This document shows positions 35,019-43,127 of a stretch of 64,000 nt of DNA, piece by piece. The stretch is from Mesobacillus campisalis (GTDB lineage Bacteria > Bacillota > Bacilli > Bacillales > Cytobacillaceae). The notes beneath the pieces were generated by a model. The model made no database searches and was not told where the DNA came from. It saw nothing but the letters and a program-made list of their open reading frames with translations. The stretch is taken from the NCBI RefSeq assembly GCF_000986785.1, contig NZ_LAYY01000003.1, positions 1 through 64,000 on the forward strand. Direction: 5' to 3'. The position numbers and the translations under genes were made by a program. Every line of letters begins with the position of its first letter. Position 1 is the stretch's first letter.

Positions 35019-35084
35019 AACGGTGCCTGACCCCCGGCGCGACAACGCATCACCGCTGTGCTCCGCCGGGGGTCAGGCACCGTT
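35019..35084. repeat. palindromic repeat with perfect 21-bp arms, GACCCCCGG core
   Basis: Arms 35019-35039 and 35064-35084 are perfect inverted copies (CGGTGCCTGACCCCCGGCG and its complement) around a 24-base loop. The core is shared with the palindrome at 10758-10814. It lies between htrA and the upstream kinase gene. It resembles REP-like elements seen in many Bacillaceae. The 220 bases around it have no gene. Confidence 0.8.
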
Positions 35085-35099
35085 TGTTGCTTTAAAGGA

Positions 35100-35132
35100 G
35101 AAAAGCTGCAGGGGACAATTCCTGCAGCTTTT
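35100..35132 (-). terminator. terminator of the second kinase gene
   Basis: AAAAGCTGCAGG and CCTGCAGCTTTT form a 12-bp stem with a GGACAATT-type loop, flanked by T on both strands. It begins a few bases after the kinase stop codon, so htrA is transcribed separately. Confidence 0.8.
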
Positions 35133-35135
35133 GTC

Positions 35136-36548
35136 TTATTTTTGTGGAATGGGGATTTTGATGGTGAATTTGGTGCCTTTGCCTTTTTCGCTTTCCACCT
35201 TAACTGCCCCATGATGCAGCTGGACCAGCTGTTTGACTATCGACAGCCCGAGACCAAAAGCACCGTATGGATTTCCCGTCCTTGAAAGATCGGCTTTATA
35301 AAAACGGCGCCAAATCTTTTCAATTTCCAAAGGGTCCATGCCAATTCCGTTGTCTTCGATCTCAATGACTGTTTCGCCGGCTTCCATCCTGCCTCTAATC
35401 GCTATCCTGCCATTCTCGGTAAACTGGATTGAATTCTTGGCAATATTGATCAGAATTTGCAGGATGCGGTCATAATCGGCGTAGACGGCTGCCCCCGCTT
35501 CTGTTTCAAGCATAATTTCATTGCCCCGCTTTTCCGCCTGTAAATCCAACTGATCTTTCAATATTTCAAATAATTCGTCCAGTTCGATTTTTTCTATAAA
35601 GAGGGTAACCTGATTGGACCTGATTTTTTCATAATCCAGGTTTTCGTTTACCAGCCTGATCAATCGCTTTGTCTCTTTGCCGACAAGTTCCAGGCCCTTT
35701 TCTTTTTCCGCTTCGGGAATCAAATCATTTCTTAATCCTTCAATCATCCCATTGATTGTCGTAAGCGGGGTGCGCATTTCATGGGAAACATCGGCCATGA
35801 ACTGCCTTCTCCGGTTTTCAAGACTTTCAATCTCTTCCATTGATAGATTAAGCTTTTCGACCATTTGATTGAAATCGTTGGCCAGTTCGCCAATCTCGTC
35901 AAATTCAGAAGCAGGTGTCCGCACTGTGTAATCGCCTGCCGAAACCAGGGAGGTCGCATCCTGCAATTTCTTGATCCGGTTTACATGGACCCTTGACAGC
36001 ACCCAGCTTAACAACAGCGCCACACCGAGGGCAATCAGGGCTGCATACAGCAAATAGTCATTAATGTCGCTGATCATCTCCTGGTTTCCCTGAATTGGCG
36101 AAGTAAGCAGGATTCCCCCGACAAACCTTCCCCCCACAATATAGGGCAGCGCGACGAGTGAAACGTCCTGGTCGTAACGTTTCAGGTCATATTTGATGAC
36201 AATGGGCCGCCCCTCCTGAAGGGATTGAAGCTCCTTTTGGGTCAGTTCAATGGCAGGTCCTCTCCAGCGGATGGGATTCAGGAGATTCATATGCTCATCA
36301 AATACGCTGAACTGGATATCCCTGCCGAATAATACTCTCGCATATTGGTTGATTACCTGCTCCGGCCTCTCACTCCCCCGCTCCAGGTCCTTAAGAATAT
36401 TTTCGCCATAGCTGATCAACTCGTCTGTTTTATTCTTATAGACCAATGTTTCCACATACTGCACAAACAGCAGGCTTAAAACAACAAAAGCCACCAGCAG
36501 GACACTGATATGGCTGAAAAGCAGCTGGTAGAGATATTTAACCTTCAT
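35136..36548 (-). CDS. sensor histidine kinase beside htrA
   Basis: The 470-residue protein has two membrane helices (about 8-30 and 165-187), a roughly 130-residue extracellular sensor domain, HAMP (about 188-240), HisKA with SHEMRTP (His256), and HATPase_c with DNGIGMD and GLGLSIV. The ATG at 36548 overlaps the regulator stop codon by 11 bases. The neighbourhood of htrA suggests a cell-envelope or secretion-stress system like CssS, but the sequence is not obviously that of CssS. Confidence 0.87.
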   Translation of the reverse strand: MKVKYLYQLLFSHISVLLVAFVVLSLLFVQYVETLVYKNKTDELISYGENILKDLERGSERPEQVINQYARVLFGRDIQFSVFDEHMNLLNPIRWRGPAIELTQKELQSLQEGRPIVIKYDLKRYDQDVSLVALPYIVGGRFVGGILLTSPIQGNQEMISDINDYLLYAALIALGVALLLSWVLSRVHVNRIKKLQDATSLVSAGDYTVRTPASEFDEIGELANDFNQMVEKLNLSMEEIESLENRRRQFMADVSHEMRTPLTTINGMIEGLRNDLIPEAEKEKGLELVGKETKRLIRLVNENLDYEKIRSNQVTLFIEKIELDELFEILKDQLDLQAEKRGNEIMLETEAGAAVYADYDRILQILINIAKNSIQFTENGRIAIRGRMEAGETVIEIEDNGIGMDPLEIEKIWRRFYKADLSRTGNPYGAFGLGLSIVKQLVQLHHGAVKVESEKGKGTKFTIKIPIPQK

Positions 36549-37242
36549 CGATGGCCACCGACTCATCAAACTTATAGCCTACTCCCCATACCGTATGGAG
36601 ATAGGGATTCTCGGGCGTGCCAATTTTATTTCTTAACCGCTTGACATGGACATCCACCGTTCGTTCATCACCGTAAAACTGGTAGCCCCACACCCGCTCA
36701 AGCAACTGCTCCCTTGTAAATACCTGGCGCGGATGCTGAGCAAAAAAAGCGAGCAGGTCAAATTCTTTTGGTGTCAGATTAGGCACCGGGGCGCCATCGA
36801 ACATCACTTCCCTCGTATCCTTCTCTATCCGGAAATGCCGGGTCTGCAGCGTATTTTTGTTCCCGCCGTCACTGCCGGCCTTCTGGTACCTTCTGGCCAC
36901 CGCTTTTATTCGTGCCATCAGCGCCAGCGGGCTGAACGGCTTGGTTACATAGTCATCTGCACCCATTTCAAGTCCAAGGACCTGGTCGGACTCGCTGTCT
37001 TTAGCCGTCAGCATGATGATCGGTACTTCACTGTTTTCCTTCCTGATTTTCCGGCAAAGGGAAACCCCGTCCATACCCGGCAGCATCCAGTCCACAATGA
37101 GCAGGTCCCATCCGCCATTCCTGAACTCTGTATAGCCGGAAAGCCCGTCATGCACAAATTTCCCCGTTATTCCTTCCTTTAAAAAGAACATTTCAATCAT
37201 TTCACATACACTTTCATTATCTTCGATCACAAGAATTTTCAT
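36538..37242 (-). CDS. OmpR-type response regulator beside htrA
   Basis: This 234-residue protein consists of a receiver domain (Asp51, VDWMLPG; Lys near 103 in VTKPF) and an intact winged helix ending in LHTVWGVGYKFDE. It is first in the operon with the kinase, and the two reading frames overlap. The adjacent htrA gene is a plausible target; no binding site could be assigned. Confidence 0.9.
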   Translation of the reverse strand: MKILVIEDNESVCEMIEMFFLKEGITGKFVHDGLSGYTEFRNGGWDLLIVDWMLPGMDGVSLCRKIRKENSEVPIIMLTAKDSESDQVLGLEMGADDYVTKPFSPLALMARIKAVARRYQKAGSDGGNKNTLQTRHFRIEKDTREVMFDGAPVPNLTPKEFDLLAFFAQHPRQVFTREQLLERVWGYQFYGDERTVDVHVKRLRNKIGTPENPYLHTVWGVGYKFDESVAIDEG

Positions 37243-37302
37243 GGTATCTTCCCACCCAATCAGACTTACTTGGTTTTTAATAATAGCCGGGGGCTGCCGG
37301 CA

Positions 37303-38499
37303 TCAGGCTGCTTGCCTGCTTTTCACAATTAGATACACATACAGAAGAATGGAAACCAACACCGAGACAGCCGAAGTGATATAGATGCTTGGATAGCCCC
37401 AAATGTGGCCTATCTGGCCAAATGTAATGGCACCGATCCCCACACCAAGGTCAAAGGAGGAAAAGAACGTCGCATTTGCCATCCCCTTTCGGTTGCGCGG
37501 CGCCTCCTCCACAGCCCAAGCCTGCAGGGCGGGCTGGAGCGAACCAAAACCAAGTCCATACAGGGCAGCGGCAAGATAAAGAACTCCGCTGTTTGGCAGC
37601 CATGCAAGGAGGAGCATCGCGGCCAAAATCAATCCTGCTCCGGGGATGAACACCGCCTGATGCCCTTTGCGGTCATACAGTTGGCCGGCAAAAGTCCGGG
37701 AAAGCATCAGGAAAATAGCAAACATCAGGAAATACCATTGAATTCCGGCCACCTCTTTCTGTTCCGCATACAGGGGAAGAAAGGCGGCAATCCCGCCAAA
37801 TGTAACCGTGATAAAAAACAGGAGCATGGAAGGCTTCAGTGCGGTTTTTTCGTAAAAATCCCATTTAACGTTTGCAGCCTTCTCCGCCTTCCCTTCCACT
37901 TTCTTGTAAGTGATTTTCGAAGCCATAAGCAGAGCGGCAAGTCCAAGCCCGGAACAAATGAAAAACAGCTCCCGAAATGTGAGAACGCCCACAAGCCCAA
38001 GTCCTAGCGAAGGACCGATGGCCAGGGCAATATTTCCCGAGAGCCCATAATAGCCCATCCCTTCTCCGCGCCGTTTTGCGGGAATCAGATCGGTCGCAAT
38101 GGTACCCGAGGCGGTCGTGGAGAACCCCCAGCCAATCCCCTGCACAATCCTTAATGCAAACAGGAGGAACATGCCTGCTGCAAATCCGAATGATCCGACA
38201 GACAGCACGAAAATGGCGAGCCCCGCCAAATAGACACTTCCCCTGCCTCTTGATTCAAGCGCATGCCCGGCATATGGACGGATTAACAGGGCGGAAAAGG
38301 TGAATATCCCGACAACAAGTCCGATCAGCTGGTCATTTCCGCCAAGATGTTCGACAAAAAGTGGAATGGTCGGCAAAGTCATTTGAAAGCCAAGGAAAAT
38401 GAAAAAATTGGCCAGGCATATCAGGATGAAGTCCTTGCTCCAAATTCTTTCCTTTTGCCCCACTTGCTTTTTCTGTTTCACCAACTGTTCACCCATCAT
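37303..38499 (-). CDS. major facilitator superfamily exporter
   Basis: The 398-residue protein has 12 predicted helices and the MFS loop motif RPYAGHALESRGRG between helices 2 and 3. It resembles drug exporters of the DHA1 type. The substrate cannot be stated. Two adjacent ATG codons are possible starts; GAGAAGG fits the second (38496) slightly better. It lies between the two-component genes and the DUF445 gene, all on the minus strand. Confidence 0.85.
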   Translation of the reverse strand: MMGEQLVKQKKQVGQKERIWSKDFILICLANFFIFLGFQMTLPTIPLFVEHLGGNDQLIGLVVGIFTFSALLIRPYAGHALESRGRGSVYLAGLAIFVLSVGSFGFAAGMFLLFALRIVQGIGWGFSTTASGTIATDLIPAKRRGEGMGYYGLSGNIALAIGPSLGLGLVGVLTFRELFFICSGLGLAALLMASKITYKKVEGKAEKAANVKWDFYEKTALKPSMLLFFITVTFGGIAAFLPLYAEQKEVAGIQWYFLMFAIFLMLSRTFAGQLYDRKGHQAVFIPGAGLILAAMLLLAWLPNSGVLYLAAALYGLGFGSLQPALQAWAVEEAPRNRKGMANATFFSSFDLGVGIGAITFGQIGHIWGYPSIYITSAVSVLVSILLYVYLIVKSRQAA

Positions 38500-38539
38500 A
38501 AACCTTCTCTCTTAAGTTATGGCTTTCCCTGAAACGAAA

Positions 38540-39796
38540 TCAGTAAACAGCCAGCTTGAATACAGTCAGGAACACGCCGATTATAAAACCGCATAATGCT
38601 CCGTTTACCCGAATCCACTGCAAATCTTTGCCAACATTGTTTTCCAGCATCGCTATCAAGGTTTTTGTATCCAGCTTATCAAGGTTTTCCTTAACCAGCA
38701 TGCCGATTTTGGAGTGGTTCTTTTCAATCGCTCCCGCTGTCTGTTTATGGATCCAGGCCTCGATCTTCGCTGTCTTTTCAGCATCTGATTCAATCTCATC
38801 CAATAAACGGATTATAACCGGTACAATTTGGGATTCCACAAATCCTTCTTCCCGGAACATCTGCAAAATGCGTTCTTGCGCTTGTTCCAGCAGGCCGCTG
38901 ATTTGTTCATTCAATTCCATTTCTTCTACCAGCTTATTCTTCCACCCATTGATTTCTTCCATAAGCTGCTCCCTGTTTTCAAGGCCGGAGAGTTCTTTTC
39001 TGATCCAGTCCAGGATTAATGCCCGATAGCGATTGTCAGGCTGGCTGACATTCCGGATCCTGTTCAAAATGAACGCTTGCATGATTTGGCCCATTTTATC
39101 CTCATTCACCAAGGAACTGAAGGATTGGATGGCGAACTTCAGGAGTCCGTCCGCTTCAGTGGTTTCAATCAGCTGTTTTCCGAGCCGGCCCATGGTCTGC
39201 TTTGCTTCCCTTGTTGCAGCCCACTTCCCTGTCTCTTGCAGAACATAGTCGAAAGCAGCTTCTTCGTACCGGCGGGACAGGATTGCCGCTGCTGCTGCCT
39301 TCAGGATCCGGTCCGCCCTTACGGAAGAGAGGTAGCCTTTCAGCTCCTTTTCTATAAAAGGTGCTAATTTCTGCAGGTCGATTCTCTCAACTGTCTCAAG
39401 CAGCAGCCGGTGGATCGCTTTTTTGACTTGCTCTGTCTGAAGTTCGCGCCGGATGATTCCAAACAATTTGTCCGTAATGCGAATCTGCTTAATTTTGTCC
39501 AGGATGCTGGCCATGGTCAGCCACTCCTCTTCAAGCATCCGGATCAGAGATTTTGTCAGCTTTTCCCGATTTCTCGGAAGCAAGGCAGTGTGCGGAATAG
39601 GCAATCCCAGCGGGTGGCGAAAAAGGGCGGTGACAGCAAACCAGTCAGCCAGTCCGCCGACAAGCCCCGCTTCAAATCCTCCCTGTAAAAGCCTTCCCCA
39701 TAGATGCTCCTGAAAAGGAATGGTCAGCAAAAAGCCGGCCGCCATCACTGCAAGTGAAATACCAGCTAAATATCTTGATTTTTTTTCTTTTTTCAC
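38540..39796 (-). CDS. DUF445 family membrane protein
   Basis: This 418-residue protein has a hydrophobic hairpin at the N-terminus (about 8-60), with GGLADWFAVTALFRHPLGLPIPHTALLP as the family hallmark. A long charged helical region with coiled-coil character (about 80-380) follows, and a final membrane helix (about 395-415). DUF445 proteins (YheB/YtwB type) are common in spore formers; their role is unknown. It ends 40 bases before the exporter start in the same direction. Confidence 0.85.
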   Translation of the reverse strand: MKKEKKSRYLAGISLAVMAAGFLLTIPFQEHLWGRLLQGGFEAGLVGGLADWFAVTALFRHPLGLPIPHTALLPRNREKLTKSLIRMLEEEWLTMASILDKIKQIRITDKLFGIIRRELQTEQVKKAIHRLLLETVERIDLQKLAPFIEKELKGYLSSVRADRILKAAAAAILSRRYEEAAFDYVLQETGKWAATREAKQTMGRLGKQLIETTEADGLLKFAIQSFSSLVNEDKMGQIMQAFILNRIRNVSQPDNRYRALILDWIRKELSGLENREQLMEEINGWKNKLVEEMELNEQISGLLEQAQERILQMFREEGFVESQIVPVIIRLLDEIESDAEKTAKIEAWIHKQTAGAIEKNHSKIGMLVKENLDKLDTKTLIAMLENNVGKDLQWIRVNGALCGFIIGVFLTVFKLAVY

Positions 39797-39966
39797 TATA
39801 ACTCTCCCTCAGGTCAAAATCATTTCAAGTAATTATATTATTGTACAGATTTCCTTCTTTTTCAAACAGCGAACCTTATTTCCTCCTTTATTTTTACAAT
39901 TGACAGAGCACCTGCTATAAATCTGTGCCTCTTTCCCTGTTGAAAAGATAAATCAATCTATGGGAG

Positions 39967-39992
39967 GTTTTCTTTTAAGTATGATAGGGTAT
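39967..39992 (+). promoter_or_regulatory. sigma-B-like promoter of the RsbY homologue
   Basis: GTTTTC (39967-39972) and GGGTAT (39987-39992) are 14 bases apart, close to the sigma-B consensus with a perfect -10. It lies about 55 bases before the start codon. Autoregulation by sigma-B of its own activating phosphatase would make sense. Confidence 0.5.
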
Positions 39993-40047
39993 AAAAAACA
40001 GGATATATACATATAACAGCAGACTCAATATAAAAGGGGTAAGGGGA

Positions 40048-41202
40048 ATGGGGATTTTAATTGTCGATGATAACCAGGTTAATCTGTTTGTCATTGAAAA
40101 AATCTTAAACCGGGCAGGGTATAATGATTATAAATCGTTCAAATCCGCAATGGAGTTGTTCGATTACCTGCAAATAGACCATCCAACCCCGGTTGAAAAA
40201 CCGGTTGATTTAATTTTAATGGATATCATGATGCCCGAAATCGACGGCATTGAAGCATGCCGGAGGATACAGGAAACACCACATTTAAAAGACATACCGA
40301 TCATTTTCGTGACAGCGCTTGAGGACTCAAACAAAGTTGCCGAAGCTTTGGATGTCGGGGGGCTTGATTATGTGATGAAGCCCATCAATAAGACAGAACT
40401 GCTTGCACGCATGCGTGTGGTGCTGCGCTTAAAAGCAGAGAAAGACTGGCATAAAAAGCAGGATGAGAAAATCCGCAATGAACTGGAATTATCCATGCAG
40501 GTTCAAACAAGCATGCTAAGCGAGCCCATCCTTCATGACCATATCCTGATGAAAGCTTCCTACTTGCCGGCCAATACACTTGCAGGAGATATGTACTATT
40601 GGTACAGGATTGACAAGCACAGGTATGCGGCCATCATCCTTGATATGATGGGGCATGGAATCTCAGCCTCACTTGTCTGCATGTTCATTTCTTCCGTGCT
40701 GCGTGATTCCATCCACAGCTGTTCTGACCCTGAATATGTGATGGATGAACTGAACCGCTGGATGCATACCCTCAATTCACGCAACCACCACATTCCTTAT
40801 TATTTCACCGCAATCTATACCGTGATTGATACGCAGAAAAAAACGGTAGAATACGTCAACGCGGGACATCCAGCCGGCTTCGCCCTTATCGATGGCAAGG
40901 AAGTTGTCGCCCTTTCTGACCGTACCTGTGCCGTGGGGTTTTTCGAGCAAATTCAGGTTCGGAAAACAACACTTTCTTATCAACACACTCTTCAGCTGCT
41001 TCTGTTTACGGATGGAGTTGAGGAGGCAGTCGCCAGGCATGGACAGGAAAGCGGCTTTTTGGAAGCTGCCGCCTCTTCCCTCCTCCCAGCCGAAGGGGAA
41101 CCCATTGATTGCATCCTGACCAGAGAGCATCAAACACACGCCTCCGATGATATGTGCGTTGTGCTCATCCAGGCAGGAAACCATCTCACAGAAAACCTAT
41201 GA
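40048..41202 (+). CDS. rsbY: response regulator-PP2C phosphatase, RsbY-like
   Basis: The 384-residue protein has a receiver domain (1-125; Asp59 in ILMDIMMP), a linker helix and a SpoIIE-type PP2C phosphatase domain (about 170-380) with AGDMYYW, LDMMGHG and DGVEEA metal-binding Asp residues. B. cereus RsbY has this layout: phosphorylated by RsbK, it dephosphorylates RsbV-P and so frees sigma-B from RsbW. Genes like rsbM and rsbK lie 1-6 kb away on the other strand. rsbV, rsbW and sigB are not in the window. AAGGGG is just before the ATG. Confidence 0.85.
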   Translation: MGILIVDDNQVNLFVIEKILNRAGYNDYKSFKSAMELFDYLQIDHPTPVEKPVDLILMDIMMPEIDGIEACRRIQETPHLKDIPIIFVTALEDSNKVAEALDVGGLDYVMKPINKTELLARMRVVLRLKAEKDWHKKQDEKIRNELELSMQVQTSMLSEPILHDHILMKASYLPANTLAGDMYYWYRIDKHRYAAIILDMMGHGISASLVCMFISSVLRDSIHSCSDPEYVMDELNRWMHTLNSRNHHIPYYFTAIYTVIDTQKKTVEYVNAGHPAGFALIDGKEVVALSDRTCAVGFFEQIQVRKTTLSYQHTLQLLLFTDGVEEAVARHGQESGFLEAAASSLLPAEGEPIDCILTREHQTHASDDMCVVLIQAGNHLTENL

Positions 41203-41208
41203 TACATA

Positions 41209-41242
41209 CAAAAAACGCTTGGAACCTTCCAAGCGTTTTTGC
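41209..41242. terminator. bidirectional terminator between rsbY and the ZIP gene
   Basis: AAAACGCTTGGAA and TTCCAAGCGTTTT form a 13-bp stem with a CC loop and T on both strands. It serves both convergent genes. Confidence 0.9.
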
Positions 41243-41244
41243 CA

Positions 41245-42051
41245 TTAGATGAACAGGAGGAGGCTTAATGCCATTACAGCCATCCCGCCAATCAGGCCGT
41301 AAATGGAAATATGGGCCTCATCGTATTTCTTTGCGGCAGGCAACAATTCGTCAAGAGAAATGAATATCATGATCCCTGCTACGGCGGCAAAGATAATCCC
41401 AAACATGACGTCATTCAGGAAGGGCATCAAGAACAGGAAGGCAACCAGTGCCCCAATTGGCTCCGACAGCCCTGACAGGAAGGAAAGCTTGAATGCTTTT
41501 TTCTTGTCGCCCGTTGCGTAATACACCGGGACAGAAACAGCAATCCCCTCGGGAATATTGTGGATGGCAATGGCGATGGCGATGGCGACGCCAAGCGCAG
41601 GATCCTGGAGGGCGGATGTAAACGTGGCGATGCCCTCAGGAAAGTTATGGATTCCTATGGCCAAAGCTGTGAACGTGCCCATCTTCAGCAATGCCGGGTC
41701 ATTGGCTGCCTGGCCCTTATTCATATCCTCCACTTTCTTTAATTCATGCGGATTGCTCTGTTTGGGAATGAATTTATCGATCAGCGCGATTAACAGCATC
41801 CCGCCGAAAAAACCTCCCACCGTCCACCAGTTTCCCGGAACTTCCCCTAAGGCCCCGGTCAGTGCCTCACGAGCCTTCACGAATATCTCCACCATCGAAA
41901 CGTAAATCATGACCCCCGCAGAAAACCCAAGGGCTAGCGATAAGAATTTTGTATTTGTCCTTGATGTAAAGAAAGCAAGAAGGCTGCCAATCCCTGTAGC
42001 CAAACCAGCCATTAAAGTCAGCCCGAAGGCAAACAAGATGTTCTCCGTCAC
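41245..42051 (-). CDS. ZIP family metal transporter (ZupT-like)
   Basis: The 268-residue protein has eight helices. The two metal-binding helices are [13 protein letters not shown] and [14 protein letters not shown] (HNxPEG motifs), and a variable loop follows helix 3. ZIP proteins import Zn2+ and other divalent cations into the cytosol. The GTG at 42051 is preferred because GGGGTGG lies upstream; the frame extends to 42147. It separates rsbY from rsbM and is not part of that pathway as far as known. Confidence 0.88.
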   Translation of the reverse strand: MTENILFAFGLTLMAGLATGIGSLLAFFTSRTNTKFLSLALGFSAGVMIYVSMVEIFVKAREALTGALGEVPGNWWTVGGFFGGMLLIALIDKFIPKQSNPHELKKVEDMNKGQAANDPALLKMGTFTALAIGIHNFPEGIATFTSALQDPALGVAIAIAIAIHNIPEGIAVSVPVYYATGDKKKAFKLSFLSGLSEPIGALVAFLFLMPFLNDVMFGIIFAAVAGIMIFISLDELLPAAKKYDEAHISIYGLIGGMAVMALSLLLFI

Positions 42052-42245
42052 TGGATTTCCACCCCTATATTTAATATCAAATTTTTGATTCTGGTTCATT
42101 TTATGCACGAAACTAAGAAAGTTTCCTATAGGAAACATTTTAACCATTGGCTAACATTGCGTCAATCATTAAAAAATTTCGGCAACAAGGGGTGAGGACT
42201 TATTTTTATGATGGTTCCATACATTTAAAATTATTTTGCACTTAA

Positions 42246-42285
42246 AAGAAAAGAGCGTGAAACAAGTTGTTTCACGCTCTTTTCA
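42246..42285 (-). terminator. terminator of the rsbK-rsbM pair
   Basis: AAAAGAGCGTGAAAC and GTTTCACGCTCTTTT form a long perfect stem with an AAGTT-type loop. It begins about 20 bases after the stop codon of the methyltransferase gene. Confidence 0.88.
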
Positions 42286-42304
42286 GCTTTTCTGCAAGTG
42301 CTGT

Positions 42305-43114
42305 TCACTTTTTATGATAAATCTTTTCTGCAGGAAAAAAATCATTAAAGGATCCTGCCATCTCCGGCCGGATCGCTTCCTTGCTTCCGAGGCCCAGGAA
42401 ACCGCCGGAAGCGAGGCTTTCACCGAAAAGGTCCATCACTTTTGCCTGAAGAACGGGATTGAAATAAATCAATACATTACGGCAAATGATCACATGAAAC
42501 TCATTAAAGGATCCGTCTGTGACAAGGTTATGCTGCGCGAACATAATACCTTTCAACAGTTCAGGATCAAAGTAGGCGAACTGGCTGTCCGTCTGGTAAT
42601 ATTCCGAAAAAGAACTTTTTCCGCCTGCCTGGATGTAGTTTTTCGTATATAATTGCATTTTTGTCAGGGGGATGATCCCTTTCTCAGCCCTTTGCAAGAC
42701 CATTTCATTCATGTCGGTGGCATAAATTTTCGCCCGCGGGCCAAGTCCTTCTTCTTTGAGTAAAACGGCCATCGAGTATGCCTCTTCCCCGGTAGAGCAG
42801 CCGGCATGCCATATCCTGATTTCAGGAAGGCTGTGAAGCTGTGGGACCACTTTCTCGCGGAAAGCCTTAAAGAAGGAAGGGTCCCTGAACATCTCTGTAA
42901 CATTAATGGAAAAGTCCTGCAGCAGCTTCTTCAACGTTGTTTCGTCTTCTATCACTTTTTCAGTCAGTCGGCAAATTCCGGGAAGCTGTTCCAGACGGAG
43001 CCTGTTTTGAACACGCCTTAAAATGGACGATTTCATATACTGCCTGAAATCGAATCCTGACAAGCGATAGACTGCAGTAAGCAATAACTCTAACTCCAAT
43101 TCTTCCTTATCCAT
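42305..43114 (-). CDS. rsbM: CheR-type protein methyltransferase, RsbM-like
   Basis: This 269-residue protein contains the CheR N-terminal helical domain (about 5-70) and a SAM-dependent methyltransferase domain (about 75-265) with WHAGCSTGEEAYS (102-114) as SAM loop. In B. cereus RsbM methylates the sensor kinase RsbK and keeps it inactive. The rsbK-like gene lies 13 bases upstream, and no chemotaxis genes are near, so RsbM is a better reading than CheR. It is monomeric in domain terms: no TPR is fused. Confidence 0.85.
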   Translation of the reverse strand: MDKEELELELLLTAVYRLSGFDFRQYMKSSILRRVQNRLRLEQLPGICRLTEKVIEDETTLKKLLQDFSINVTEMFRDPSFFKAFREKVVPQLHSLPEIRIWHAGCSTGEEAYSMAVLLKEEGLGPRAKIYATDMNEMVLQRAEKGIIPLTKMQLYTKNYIQAGGKSSFSEYYQTDSQFAYFDPELLKGIMFAQHNLVTDGSFNEFHVIICRNVLIYFNPVLQAKVMDLFGESLASGGFLGLGSKEAIRPEMAGSFNDFFPAEKIYHKK

Positions 43115-43127
43115 AAGATTTCCTCTT

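Noticed and set aside
34916-35212. N-terminal extension of the htrA frame by 99 codons
   Set aside because: It runs through a palindromic repeat, has no ribosome binding site, and the family start with GAAGGAGG is at 34915.
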